Shown here: in pieces, positions 8,334-17,976 of the stretch
Numbering within the stretch: position 1 is the first letter of the stretch
Layout of the letters: each line of letters begins with the position of its first letter
Source: Temnothorax longispinosus
Taxonomy: Eukaryota; Arthropoda; Insecta; Hymenoptera; Formicidae
DNA: 64,000 nucleotides
Direction: 5' to 3'
NCBI RefSeq assembly: GCF_030848805.1
Contig: NC_092366.1
Span: 10,787,368-10,851,367, forward strand
Program-made: the position numbers and the translations under genes
The notes under the pieces: generated by a model
The model's database searches: none
Told to the model about the DNA's origin: nothing
What the model saw: the letters and a program-made list of their open reading frames with translations, nothing else

Positions 8334-8916
8334 CCATCAAGAAAAAGATTGTTACTTTCGCGACAAGGAAAAGAAAAAAACGGACGCTGAAGTTAAAAAA
8401 GTGTCGTTTTTGGCGCATAGCCGGTGCGACGTGAGGTGGATTATGGACTCGGGTACGACGTCTCATATGGTGAACGACAAGAAATTCATAACGGACTTTC
8501 AGAAAATAAAATCAACGATTGGAGTAGCCAAGGCGAATGAGACGATGACGTCGGAAGGAATCGGTACAGTGCACTTGGAGATCTGCACCCTGAAGGACGT
8601 GATGTACATTCCCGATTTGAGTGCAAACTTACTTTCGGTGAGCGCAATTACTAAAAATGGAGGAAAAGTAATCTTTACCGAAGATAAAGTGGTCGTGGAG
8701 AAGGACAATGTAGATATCTTGCGAGGCGAAAAAAGGGAGAACGGACTTTATGAAATAAAACTCTCGAGTGTGAAGGAAGAAACGCATGTTGCTCGCGAAA
8801 TTAATATAACGGAAAAATGGCATCGTAAACTCGGCCATCTCAGCGTTGATGGAATGAAAAGCCTCGTGGATTTTGGAAGGCATGAATCTTTCCACAAAGG
8901 AACTAAGAAACATTGA
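8263..8916 (+). pseudogene. pol: Copia-1 protease and GAG-pre-integrase region, own frame
   Basis: This frame overlaps the end of Gag. It carries CKICKKNNHQEKDC (knuckle-like), the aspartic protease motif WIMDSGTTSHMV, and EKWHRKLGHLS, the HxxxGH zinc-binding start of the pre-integrase domain. It ends in an out-of-frame tail at 8916, while the family-like continuation (CETCLKAKQT) is in the frame starting at 8873. A one-base change near GGAAGG (about 8877) would explain the switch. Confidence 0.85.
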
Positions 8917-10276
8917 AAAACTGTGTGAAACGTGTCTGAAAGCCAAACAGACCAGACTGCCGTTTGAAGGACACAGAACAAGAGCCAAACGACCGTTGGA
9001 ATTGATACACACAGACTTGTGCGGCCCCGTGGAAACGCCAACGTGGGACAGGAAGAAATACATACTGACACTGCTGGATGACTATACACATTTCACGATG
9101 ATCTACCTGCTGAAAAATAAACATGAAGTTCCGGAGATAATAAAAGAGTATACAGAGCTGATTGAAAACAAGTGGAATTCGAAGATAGCAAGATTGAGAT
9201 GTGACAACGGGCGCGAATATGTGAACGAAAACTTACAAGGATGGTGTAAAAGGAAGAAAATAGACATGGATCGTACTGTTCCGTATACGCCTCAGCTGAA
9301 CGGGAAGGCCAAACGACTGAATCGTACATTGCTGGAGAAAATCAGAGCTCTGTTAGGAGAATCCACATTGAAGAAGGAAATGTGGGGCAAAGCAGCTTAC
9401 ACAGCGACGTACCTGTTAAACAGGAGCCCGACGAAAACGCTGGCGGTAACGCCGTATGAAGAATGGAACGGAAAAAGACCTGATCTCAAAAACTTGAAAC
9501 TGTTCGGGTGCGCAGCGTATTCCAAAGTATTAGGTCCTCTTAAAAAGCTAGAGGATCGAAGCAAGAAATTCGTTTTTGTCGGCTATGCTCCGAATGGCTA
9601 TAGACTGTGGGACGCCGAAAGAAGAAAAATAATAATCTCACGAGATGTAAGATTTGAAGATACAACAAAACAAGCTGAAAAAGAAAAAAAAGACACAGCA
9701 AATCTAAAATTGGAGCAAACAGAAGAAGAAGACTCAAACAGCGATAGCACCGAAGAAATGGAGATTGAAGAAGATGAAGATAAAGTCTATGTAGTGGACT
9801 CGAGTACAGAAGAAGAAAGGGAGGAAGAAAACGAAGAGGAACGATTGCGTAGATCCGCCAGAAAGAAGAAGAAACCGGAAAGATACGGTGAGTGCGTGTA
9901 CTTGACGTACCAGGAAGCAGTTACAGGATCCGACAAAGAAGAATGGAAGAAGGCCATTCAAGAGGAAAAAGAATCACTGAAGAAAAATAAGGTCTGGAAA
10001 CTGGTCGATAGATCGGAAGCAGATGGAGCAAAAATGCTGAGTAGCCGATGGGTTTTTAAAATAAAGGACAACGGAAAAAGCAAAGCAAGATTAGTTGTAA
10101 GAGGGTGTGAGCAGAAAAGTGGCATTGATTACTCAGAAACGTTTAGCCCTGTGGTAAACAGTAGCTCTCTGAGAATTCTATTCGCATTAGCAGTGAACAA
10201 GGAATGCCACATGTTTACATTTGACGTGAGGACGGCATTCCTGTACGGAGAACTGGATGAAAACATATTCATGCTT
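8873..10276 (+). pseudogene. pol: Copia-1 integrase and N-terminal reverse transcriptase, interrupted
   Basis: Integrase core: LIHTDLCGP (first Asp), RLRCDNGREY (second Asp) and TPQLNGKAKRLNRT, where the family has Glu in A-E-R; here the codon encodes Lys, so the DDE triad is incomplete. Then a charged Glu-rich linker (about 9660-9850) and the RT start WVFKIKDNGK...ARLVVRGCEQ...FDVRTAFLYG. The LINE insertion at 10277 cuts the gene within the RT; the element resumes at 15476-15487. Confidence 0.9.
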
Positions 10277-10289
10277 AGGTTAGGTTAGG
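10276..10289 (+). repeat. Telomere-like TTAGG repeats at LINE 3' end
   Basis: TAGGTTAGGTTAGG on the plus strand is the C-strand complement of the CCTAA tail of the LINE. TTAGG is the common insect telomere repeat, but here it belongs to the element end, not to a chromosome end. Confidence 0.8.
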
Positions 10290-10373
10290 TGAAAGGGTGT
10301 GGTCATCTAGTGACCATTCACTCGGAGACCTGAGGTCCATTGTGATACCCTATTTTTAACCCTTGACCCGTCT

Positions 10374-13300
10374 TTACCACCTCGCGTTGAAACACTTCCA
10401 GTTCCGTGCGAAGCTCATTATATTGTCAATGCCCATCTCCGCTGCGTCTTCCAGTCCATCCAGAAATTCTTGTCCCATTGTCTGGAGGCGTCGGTTTTCT
10501 AGGGCTGGACACCAGCACATCAGATGCTCAATTGTTTCTTCTTCCTCGTTGCATTCTCTGCAGTTGCTGTCATTTGTGATTTTCCATTTCTGGAGGTTCA
10601 CGACCGCACAGTTTCCTGTGACGACTCCTGCTGCTATGCGAACCAGGTTCTTCTTGTGTTTCAATAGTTGCCTAGTCCTATTGTTATCTATCTTGGGCCA
10701 GAGATTTCGGGCTATCCCGCAATCATTCCGGTTTTGCCAAATCTCTCTGTGTTTCCCCAGTATAATTTCCTCTATGGCATCTTTTAGTGAACTGATCGGT
10801 GGTAGTGGGGAGTCTATTACCTCCGCGCCGTTCCCTCCCGCCCCCAGCTTTGCCAGTCTGTCCGCACCTATGTTCCCTACCACATTTTTGTGACCGGGAA
10901 CCCAGCGCAGACCGACCCTGTCGCCGCGGAGCCAGGACAGCGCTTCTTGGCAACTCATCACTACCTTTGATCTCACTGTTTTTGATGCAATACTTCTGAG
11001 CGCAGCCTGACTGTCAGAGTAGATTGTGACATCCCTTAATGGTTTGCCACTCACCCAGATTAGCCTGGCTGCCTCCCTTATTGCACAGATTTCTGCCTGT
11101 ATAGCGTGGCAACCGTTCTTTAGTCTGTATGACTTCTGGATGTTGAGCGCCTCAGAGTAGATTCCAATGCCTGCACCCGTTTTGGTTATGGAGGCATCGG
11201 TGTAGACTGATGTCTCATGTTCGTTTATCACCGAGTTATCCTCCCATTCTTCCTTAGAGGGGATGCGTATGTTAACACACCCCTCGAAGTTATGCCTGGC
11301 AACTAAGTAGTCCGTTGGACTATTCAGGTTTAGTCCTTTGTTACTGTTCAGTTTTCCGATCTCCTCCAGTATTCTTGAATGTCCGTAGTTGATCGGCTTC
11401 CAGAGATTTGACTCCCTGAGCCTTACGGCTCCTTTTGCTGCTTGGCCTTTAACGTACAGCTCAAGTGGTTGTAGGTTCAAGATTGCCTCCAATGCAGCTT
11501 GTGCTGTATTATTCCTCACTCCTGTGATACCCAGGGCTGCAAGCCTTTGTACCTTGGTGAGGCTCTTTTTGTTTACCTCCTTGTTCATGGCTTCCCACCA
11601 GACTAATGCTCCGTATGTAATGATCGGTCTTATTACCGCAGTGTACATCCAATGTATGATTTGCGGCATCAGGCCCCATTTCCTTCCAAACATTTTCCTA
11701 CACGCATAGTAGGCAATCATTCCTTTCCTCATCCTTTCCTCCACGTTCCTTTTCCATGAGAGTTTGGAGTCTAGGATAATTCCGAGGTATTTAATTTCCT
11801 TTGAAAGTGTAAGTGCCCTCCCCTCCAGCTTTGGTGGTGTAAAATTGGGTATTTTATACTTTCTTGTGAATAGGATGAGCTCGGTCTTGTCTTTTAGCGC
11901 AGATTCCATAATCTCACTGATTGTAGACAAGTATTTGCCTGTGATCAGTATGACTACGTCATCTGCATATGCTATCATTTTGATCCCTTTCTCTTTAAAG
12001 ATTGTTAGGATCTTGTTTATCACGATCAACCACAATAGCGGTGATATCACTCCTCCTTGCGGTGTGCCTCTTGTTGCCTTCTTGCTAGTGGAGCTGTTGC
12101 CTATTTCCGAGGTAATAACTCTGCTTTCCAGCATCCTTATCACCCACTCCGTGACCATATGCTCTACACCTAATGTTTCTAAAGCCTCTTTTATAGATTC
12201 AGTTTTGACGTTGTTGAAAGCCCCCTCTATGTCCAGGAATGCAGCCAGAGTGTATTCCTTGTCTTTGAGGGATTTTTCAATTGTTCCGACAACCACGTGT
12301 AGTGCGCTTTCGACCGATTTGCCTCTTAGATAGGCATGTTGCATTTTGCACAGATTTTCTATGTTTGTGGTCTCTTTTATATGCATGTCTATCAGTCTCT
12401 CTAGTGTCTTCAACAGAAACGATGATAAACTAATAGGCCTAAAATCTTTTGGCGTAGTGTGACTCGGTTTACCAGCCTTAGTTATAAACGCCACCCTTAC
12501 CTCTCTCCATCTTCTCGGTATGTAGCCTAATGTAAGACATTCCACGAAGATTCTCTTTAGCATCCCAATAATGCTGTTCAGAGATTTTTGTAGCATAATG
12601 GGTAGTATCCCATCCGGGCCCGCAGATTTGTATGGGTCAAAGGAATGCACCGCCCATAATACTCTCTCCTCTGTGACGATCATTTTCGCCCTCGTTTCTC
12701 TCTCCGCAGGGGTCATCAAATCCCCCCGTCTGTGGAAATCATCCTTTCTTACGTCATTGTAATCAATGTTCCCGCACCCAGGAAAGTGGGTGTTCATAAG
12801 AAGTTCCAGGGTCTCGTTGTTGGACTCAGTCCACGAGCCATCCGGTTTCATGATGTTACTTGGGATCGCTGGATCCTTTGATAACACCTTTCTGAACCTT
12901 GCGGCCTCGCTAGTATCCATAAGGGATTCGCTGAACTCCTTAAACGATTCCCACTTTGCTTCTCTTATCTTATACTTAAACTCATTAAAGCTGGTCTTAT
13001 ATATATCCCAGCTCTCTTTTGTCTTATCCCTTTTTGCATTGTTGTAGAGCTTCCTTGTTTCCGTCCTTAGTTGCCTAAGCTCGCCATTCCACCAGGGTTT
13101 GGTGGCTTTGCGTGAGCGGCTAACAGGGCAGGATTTTTTGAAAGCCCTCATTAGTGCAACTTCTAGTTCATTAACTAAAGCTTCTATTCCCTCGATAGAT
13201 GGGTACTTTGACATTTGGAACTCTGGTCCCCCATTCCCGTACCCCTCCACGAGTTCGCTAAACATTTCCCAGTTCGTTCTTTTGGGGTTCCTAAAGGGCT

Positions 13301-14003
13301 TGCTAGTTGGGGCCGCGCGGTTTATTCTAAATAAAATTCTCCTATGATCCGAGAAGGATCGTTTTAAGGAGACCCTCCAGTCCTCAACTATCAACCCCTC
13401 CTCGCCTGTGGTCAAGGTCAGATCTATCACCTCTTCCCTAACCTTGTTCACAAACGTCGGCATATTGCCTCTATTGCAAACAGTCAGGTTATTTGTAAGA
13501 ATAAAATCCATTATTGACTCACCTCTCTCATTTATATCCTTGCTTCCCCATTGGATGTGATGTCCATTGGCATCGCATCCTATCACCAGTTGTCTGCCCT
13601 GCTTCCTGGCTCCCAATACCAGGTTTTGGACGGCCTTTGGTGGTGGTTTAGCCTCATCATATGGCATGTATGCAGAAGCCAGAAGAAGCTTCATGTTCCC
13701 CTGGCTCTCGCAGGTTGCCACGGTCAGGTCATTTGTGCTATATTGTGTTAGTAGTGTGAGTTTTAGGGATCTCTTTGCCACTATACACGCTCTTTTCTTA
13801 CCTGCAGTCTGAGAATGTAGCAGGGTATACTCCTTGGTCCTTAGTCCTCGAACCCTGTCCTTTGCAAGCCAGGGCTCTTGGACCAGGGCCACATCCACAT
13901 TCTTTTCAGTCATGAACAGCATCAAGTCCTCCGTGGCCGCCTCGCAGTGATTCAGATTAATCTGAACCACCCGAAGCCCTGGCCGTTGCGCTGCTCTTGT
14001 CAT
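10374..14003 (-). CDS. LINE ORF2: APE endonuclease, reverse transcriptase, RNase H, zinc finger
   Basis: 1209 codons without a stop. APE domain at the N terminus (VVQINLNHCEAA, VALVQEPW, VIGCDANGHH, FSDHRRI), RT with FLDIEGAFNN, TPQGGVISPLLW and YADDVVIL (around residue 680), RNase H with VYTDAS (about 930), AEICAIREA, YSDSQAAL and WVPGHKNVVGNIGAD, and a C-terminal CRECNEEEETIEHLMCWC finger. APE plus RNase H places it with I, LOA or R1-related clades. All catalytic motifs look intact. It performs target-primed reverse transcription. Confidence 0.92.
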   Translation of the reverse strand: MTRAAQRPGLRVVQINLNHCEAATEDLMLFMTEKNVDVALVQEPWLAKDRVRGLRTKEYTLLHSQTAGKKRACIVAKRSLKLTLLTQYSTNDLTVATCESQGNMKLLLASAYMPYDEAKPPPKAVQNLVLGARKQGRQLVIGCDANGHHIQWGSKDINERGESIMDFILTNNLTVCNRGNMPTFVNKVREEVIDLTLTTGEEGLIVEDWRVSLKRSFSDHRRILFRINRAAPTSKPFRNPKRTNWEMFSELVEGYGNGGPEFQMSKYPSIEGIEALVNELEVALMRAFKKSCPVSRSRKATKPWWNGELRQLRTETRKLYNNAKRDKTKESWDIYKTSFNEFKYKIREAKWESFKEFSESLMDTSEAARFRKVLSKDPAIPSNIMKPDGSWTESNNETLELLMNTHFPGCGNIDYNDVRKDDFHRRGDLMTPAERETRAKMIVTEERVLWAVHSFDPYKSAGPDGILPIMLQKSLNSIIGMLKRIFVECLTLGYIPRRWREVRVAFITKAGKPSHTTPKDFRPISLSSFLLKTLERLIDMHIKETTNIENLCKMQHAYLRGKSVESALHVVVGTIEKSLKDKEYTLAAFLDIEGAFNNVKTESIKEALETLGVEHMVTEWVIRMLESRVITSEIGNSSTSKKATRGTPQGGVISPLLWLIVINKILTIFKEKGIKMIAYADDVVILITGKYLSTISEIMESALKDKTELILFTRKYKIPNFTPPKLEGRALTLSKEIKYLGIILDSKLSWKRNVEERMRKGMIAYYACRKMFGRKWGLMPQIIHWMYTAVIRPIITYGALVWWEAMNKEVNKKSLTKVQRLAALGITGVRNNTAQAALEAILNLQPLELYVKGQAAKGAVRLRESNLWKPINYGHSRILEEIGKLNSNKGLNLNSPTDYLVARHNFEGCVNIRIPSKEEWEDNSVINEHETSVYTDASITKTGAGIGIYSEALNIQKSYRLKNGCHAIQAEICAIREAARLIWVSGKPLRDVTIYSDSQAALRSIASKTVRSKVVMSCQEALSWLRGDRVGLRWVPGHKNVVGNIGADRLAKLGAGGNGAEVIDSPLPPISSLKDAIEEIILGKHREIWQNRNDCGIARNLWPKIDNNRTRQLLKHKKNLVRIAAGVVTGNCAVVNLQKWKITNDSNCRECNEEEETIEHLMCWCPALENRRLQTMGQEFLDGLEDAAEMGIDNIMSFARNWKCFNARW

Positions 14004-15297
14004 TTGGAAGCCTCGCTTTCAGCGTACCCAAGCCGAATTTGATGCTTCCTTTTGACTTCCTAAGAGTGTCCATAGACTCGTCATCAATCGTGAAGACGAA
14101 GTCCTTTCCTTTGCCATTTTGACTCTTAGCCGATGAGATAATCCTCCAGCTTTGAGTCTTCAGGCCTTTATTTTGTTTGCCCAAAATCTTCACCACGGTA
14201 TCGTCTCCTTCCGGAACCGGAGGTGGGATCCATAGTGAGATTTTCTTCCTCAGCGGTAGTTGTGACATCTGGATGACCTCGAGTTGGGCCCCCTGCCAGA
14301 GCTCGCCGCAGCTGCCGATGACTTGCGTTAGAAAGTCGCGTGACTTTCTGTTGCTGCATCCAACAACTTTGACGCCCTTCTGCCAACCGGCCCCGTCGAA
14401 GTCAACCTCCCCGCAACTATCTCCATCCAGCTCGGCTATGGCCAGCAGAACCCTCGTTTCCACCTCCATCCACCTTTCGGCCGTCATCCTGCCATCCGGA
14501 TCAGAACGATCTATGATGGCAATCCGACAATCCTCGGGCGAATCGAAGCTTATCGAGGGCTTGACCCTTTTTGCTTCGCTTTCCTCTCCGTCGCCCGATC
14601 GCACCCTCTTTACCGTTTTCCTTTCGGAAGGTGGCAAATTGGGTTTGTCCGGCTTTGGAGATTCCACCGTAGCGTTGGCCCTCTGTAGCTTTTTTGCCGG
14701 CTTAGTCCTTGCTACCTCTCTTTCTTCGGTGATTGTCTCCAGTTTTTGTTGCTGTTGTTCGGCTTCAAATTTGGAGACCTTTTTCTTGTTTAGTTTGATG
14801 AGTTCCCTGTCCCTGGTGGTCAGTTCCTCATCCTTCTTGTTATCCATCTTTTTTAGGAATGACAGGGCATTTCTGTAGGCTTTCCTAGCCTTTTGAGCTG
14901 CCGTCATCTCTTTCTTTTTGGATCTTGCTTCCTCCTGGCAAGCTATGTCGGCCTCTGAGTCAAGAAGATCCCTCTCGACGTCGGAGTCCATACAGTCAAC
15001 ACTGCCACCCTTAAGCGATTGCTCGTCATCGGTCGCCCTGTCGATCTGTACTTTCTCCAGCCGGGAAGAGATGCTCCTCGGACTCGCCCCGCCCGCAGGA
15101 GTAGCAATCTCCATTTTTCCACTTGATGCTTGTAGAGTGGTTCCGACAGCCAAGTGTTCCACCGTCGGCTCCGAATCGAGTAATATTGAGCCCCCCCCAG
15201 AATCCGATCGGAGCTCAGCCACTTCCAAGGAAGTGGAAGGATTCCCCATTTCTGGGTTACCTCCTGGGGTATATCTATTTATATCACTCTCTTCCAT
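13957..15297 (-). CDS. LINE ORF1 (Gag-like, DUF4780-like domain)
   Basis: 446 codons. The N-terminal half is low complexity with Lys/Glu-rich, Gln-rich and coiled-coil-like stretches; the C-terminal half (about residues 250-430) includes CRIAIIDRSDPDGRMTAERW and KGVKVVGCSNRKSRDFL, like the DUF4780 domain found in ORF1 of several insect LINEs. No CCHC knuckle is seen. It overlaps ORF2 by 47 bp in a different frame, so ORF2 is probably translated by coupling or frameshift. Likely RNA-binding component of the RNP. Confidence 0.8.
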   Translation of the reverse strand: MEESDINRYTPGGNPEMGNPSTSLEVAELRSDSGGGSILLDSEPTVEHLAVGTTLQASSGKMEIATPAGGASPRSISSRLEKVQIDRATDDEQSLKGGSVDCMDSDVERDLLDSEADIACQEEARSKKKEMTAAQKARKAYRNALSFLKKMDNKKDEELTTRDRELIKLNKKKVSKFEAEQQQQKLETITEEREVARTKPAKKLQRANATVESPKPDKPNLPPSERKTVKRVRSGDGEESEAKRVKPSISFDSPEDCRIAIIDRSDPDGRMTAERWMEVETRVLLAIAELDGDSCGEVDFDGAGWQKGVKVVGCSNRKSRDFLTQVIGSCGELWQGAQLEVIQMSQLPLRKKISLWIPPPVPEGDDTVVKILGKQNKGLKTQSWRIISSAKSQNGKGKDFVFTIDDESMDTLRKSKGSIKFGLGTLKARLPNDKSSATARASGGSD

Positions 15298-15486
15298 TGT
15301 GGTTTCGGGTTTTTTGATTCCCTTGTCCGCGATCGCTTATTCCGCTCAGAGACAAGTCTCTGATTGTTATTCACGACTGTCCAGAGAGACCTCCCTGGAC
15401 GTTCCACTATCCGCAACCTGTGGACGCGCCCGGTAGCATGGGAAAACTGCCCTTCACTTTTTAAAGTGTCCCGGGTATTCATGCTT

Positions 15487-16602
15487 CCTCCAGAAGGATT
15501 CAACTGTGGAGACAGAATATGTAAACTACTGAAATCACTGTATGGATTGAAACAAGCTCCTCGGAAGTGGAACCGAAGATTCTCGGAGTTCCTTAAGAAT
15601 AAGAAGCTCGAACCGTTGGTGACAGAACAATGCATATACGTAAATCAAGACAGAACGCTAATCCTGGGCTTCTATGTGGATGACGGAATATCGCTCGGGA
15701 AGAATCTTCAAGAAATGAATCAGCTGATCGAAGAATTGAGAGCAGAATTCGAGATCACGGTAAACAGGAATCCAGAGTCGTTCTTAGGGATGGAGATCAG
15801 ACACTCATCAGGAAAATTGAAGCTGACGCAAGAGAACTACTCTACAAAGGTCCTGGAGAAATATAAAATGAACGAATCGAAGTCAGTAAGCACGCCGCTG
15901 GCCAAAGGGGAAGAGTCAGTTCGAGAACCAGTAAAAATCAACTATCCGTATAGAGAGGCGATAGGCAGCTTGCTTTACCTGTCGAGTAAAACGCGTCCAG
16001 ACTTGGCACAGGCAGTGGGATTCGGGAGCAGGTACGTTAGCGATCCCGGAAATCAAAACTTAATAGATTTAAAACGTATGTTTAGGTATCTGAACGGTAC
16101 ACGGGATCAAGGAATAAGTTTTTCAAGCGAGACCAATGGGAATGAAATAATTGCATATTGCGACTCGGACTATGCCGGGGATCCGGATACACGAAAGAGC
16201 ACGACGGGATATATTACATTTTATTGCGGAGGTCCTGTCAGCTGGTGCTCTAGAAAGCAGTCTATAGTGGCGACGTCCAGTACGGAGGCAGAATACATTG
16301 CGGCTGCCGAATGCTGCAAGGAAGTATTGTATTTAAAAACCTTGATCGAAGAATTGTTAAAAGAAACAGTAAAAGCGAATTTAAAAATAGATAATCAAAG
16401 CGCGATAAAGCTCGTAAAAAACGGAGTAATAAATAGAAGGTCGAAACACATAGACGTGAGATATCATTTTATACATGAAAAAGTAAAAGAGAAAATAATA
16501 AGTGTAGAATATTGTCAGAGCGATAAACAAATAGCAGACATGCTTACTAAACCGTTAGGGAAAAATAAATTTGTTAGTTTTAAAAAAGCCTTAGTTGATT
16601 AG
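15487..16602 (+). pseudogene. pol: Copia-1 reverse transcriptase C-terminal part and RNase H
   Basis: Resumes in register with the frame ending at 10276 (5210 bp of LINE plus one target duplication). RT catalytic motif GFYVDDGISL, then YGLKQAPRKWN and SFLGMEI palm/thumb motifs, followed by copia-type RNase H with YCDSDYAGDPDTRKSTTGY, SSTEAEYIA and SKHIDVRYH. Stop at 16602. Expected to reverse-transcribe the element RNA; not functional because of the insertion. Confidence 0.9.
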
Positions 16603-16901
16603 ATAACAATAAGAAAAAAAAGGAAGGACTAAACGACAGATAACGTTGAAATTAGAGATGGATAGATATCGAAACTTGAGTAACTAAATGATAATAGGAT
16701 AGAACTAAATGATAAATAACGTAAGAATTAGAGTCAGGACAGATGGTCCTAAAATTGAATGAATTAAACAAGAAGTTAAAATGCGATTAAAGGATTACTA
16801 ATGTTATACCTCATTGTGCGATATAATGTATTGAAATAATTGTGAAATGTACTCTCGCACGCAACCCTATGTTCACACAACTTGTTGAAATTAAGGGAAG
16901 G
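16603..16901 (+). other. Copia-1 3' leader with polypurine tract
   Basis: AT-rich non-coding sequence. AAGGGAAGG at 16893-16901 directly precedes the 3' LTR and is a good polypurine tract for plus-strand priming. Confidence 0.7.
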
Positions 16902-17168
16902 TGTTAGATATACATATAATTTCAATAGGTTGTGTTCGATACGCGAAAGTACACTGAAGCGGCACGCGACCGATGCGTGTTCGCATGTTGATCGAAGGAG
17001 TTCACGATCGTGAGGAGACAAAGCGCGGAGCTCACTCACGTCGCGGACTCCGGAGCGCGAAGTTCCTTTTGTTCGAGATCTCACACATGTAGCGTTTAGA
17101 TGTAATAAACTGTTGAATATACCACACAAGTGATTCTCGACCACGAGCCTAAACTTACTAATCCAACA
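16902..17168 (+). repeat. Copia-1 3' LTR
   Basis: 267 bp, TG...CA ends, followed by AATTA (target duplication). Nearly identical to 7136-7399. Confidence 0.93.
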
Positions 17169-17299
17169 AATTAAATAAAAGTAGGCTCTCCTGTGTGAAT
17201 AAATCAATAAGTAAAGGAAATAAGGAGGCAATAGGAACCAAGCGCGGTAATTAATGCGCAATTAAATTATCGTAACAATAAATATATTATAATAAAAAC

Positions 17300-17332
17300 G
17301 GACGTTTCGACACTTTTTTGTGTCATCTTCAG
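17300..17332 (-). ncRNA. Hammerhead-ribozyme-like core
   Basis: The minus strand reads CTGAAGATGACAC, six A, GTGTCGAAAC: the CUGANGA box, a 5-bp stem II (GACAC/GTGTC) and the GAAA box in hammerhead order. Penelope-like retroelements are known to carry such ribozymes with very short stem III. I could not confirm stem I, stem III or the cleavage site, so this is tentative. Confidence 0.4.
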
Positions 17333-17439
17333 CGTAAAAAAAATACATGATGTTCCCGAAGATAATACATAAAATTCGACGAAGTTGATCTACATAAGTC
17401 AATCAGGCGCAGTCTAAATTCACGACAATAATACGTAAA

Positions 17440-17625
17440 AATGAATCAAATCGGAGCAAGTAACGCGTGAACCAAAAGTGTAAATAGAAAATAAAAACTA
17501 TGAGCCAAATAGGTGCAGTCAACGAGTAAAACAAAAAGTGTAAGTTAAAAATAAATTCCACAATAAACTGTAAGTCAAGCGCAGTCAACGGATAAAACAA
17601 AAAGTGTAAAATAGAAATCATACAG
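17440..17625. repeat. Diverged 60-66-bp tandem repeat
   Basis: Three units, at about 17454, 17513 and 17579, each ending in AAAGTGTAA. Confidence 0.55.
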
Positions 17626-17976
17626 AAGTTCGGTAGACTGTAAATATATGCCGGTATGCACGTGCTCCATGTCAATCGCATCTTAAACACAGTCGTTCAA
17701 TAATCTCGCAGACGTTAAACTCCCAGGTTGGAAGACAAGGTAGAAAGGAAAGATCGATTGTCCTTACAAAACCAAAAGCGGAGTCATAACGTGTTAAAAC
17801 CGCGATTTATCAGTGTTAAATATAATTTTCTTACTTACGGAGCAATTACCGGTGTGTCAAAGCGTTAAAACGAGCTTATCACTCTGACGTGTCGTATAAT
17901 ATAATAATATATAATAGTATATAATAATTACAATAATTTATAATGCCATTTTGTATGTTGACATAATATACTTTGT

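Larger units (their letters stand above)
10277..15475 (-). mobile_element. Full-length RNase H-bearing LINE (I/LOA/R1-type) inserted in Copia-1
   Basis: Flanked by an exact 11-bp duplication TATTCATGCTT (10266-10276 and 15476-15486). On the minus strand: 178-bp 5' UTR, ORF1 (15297-13957), ORF2 (14003-10374), short 3' UTR and a tail of CCTAA units (plus-strand TAGGTTAGGTTAGG at 10276-10289) instead of poly(A). Both ORFs are open and the target duplication is perfect, so this looks like a recent, possibly still competent copy. Confidence 0.92.
7136..17168 (+). mobile_element. Copia-1 LTR retrotransposon, split by a LINE
   Basis: LTRs at 7136-7399 and 16902-17168, flanked by the 5-bp target duplication AATTA (7131-7135 and 17169-17173). 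Order gag - protease - integrase - reverse transcriptase - RNase H is that of Ty1/copia. The RT gene is interrupted by a LINE at 10277-15475; removing the LINE and one copy of its target duplication leaves the pol frame in register. Two further frame changes (8263-8333 and 8873-8916) and an altered integrase residue make it defective. Confidence 0.93.
17169..17976. other. AT-rich spacer with Penelope-like end signals
   Basis: No coding support. It contains a hammerhead-like motif (17300-17332) and about three diverged tandem units of about 60-66 bp (17440-17625) sharing GTCAACG..TAAAACAAAAAGTGTAA. These may be the end of a Penelope-like element; no reverse transcriptase is visible here. Confidence 0.4.

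Noticed and set aside
10276..10289. Chromosome-internal telomere (TTAGG array)
   Set aside because: Only about three units, and they sit exactly at the 3' end of a LINE inside its target duplication, so they belong to the element.
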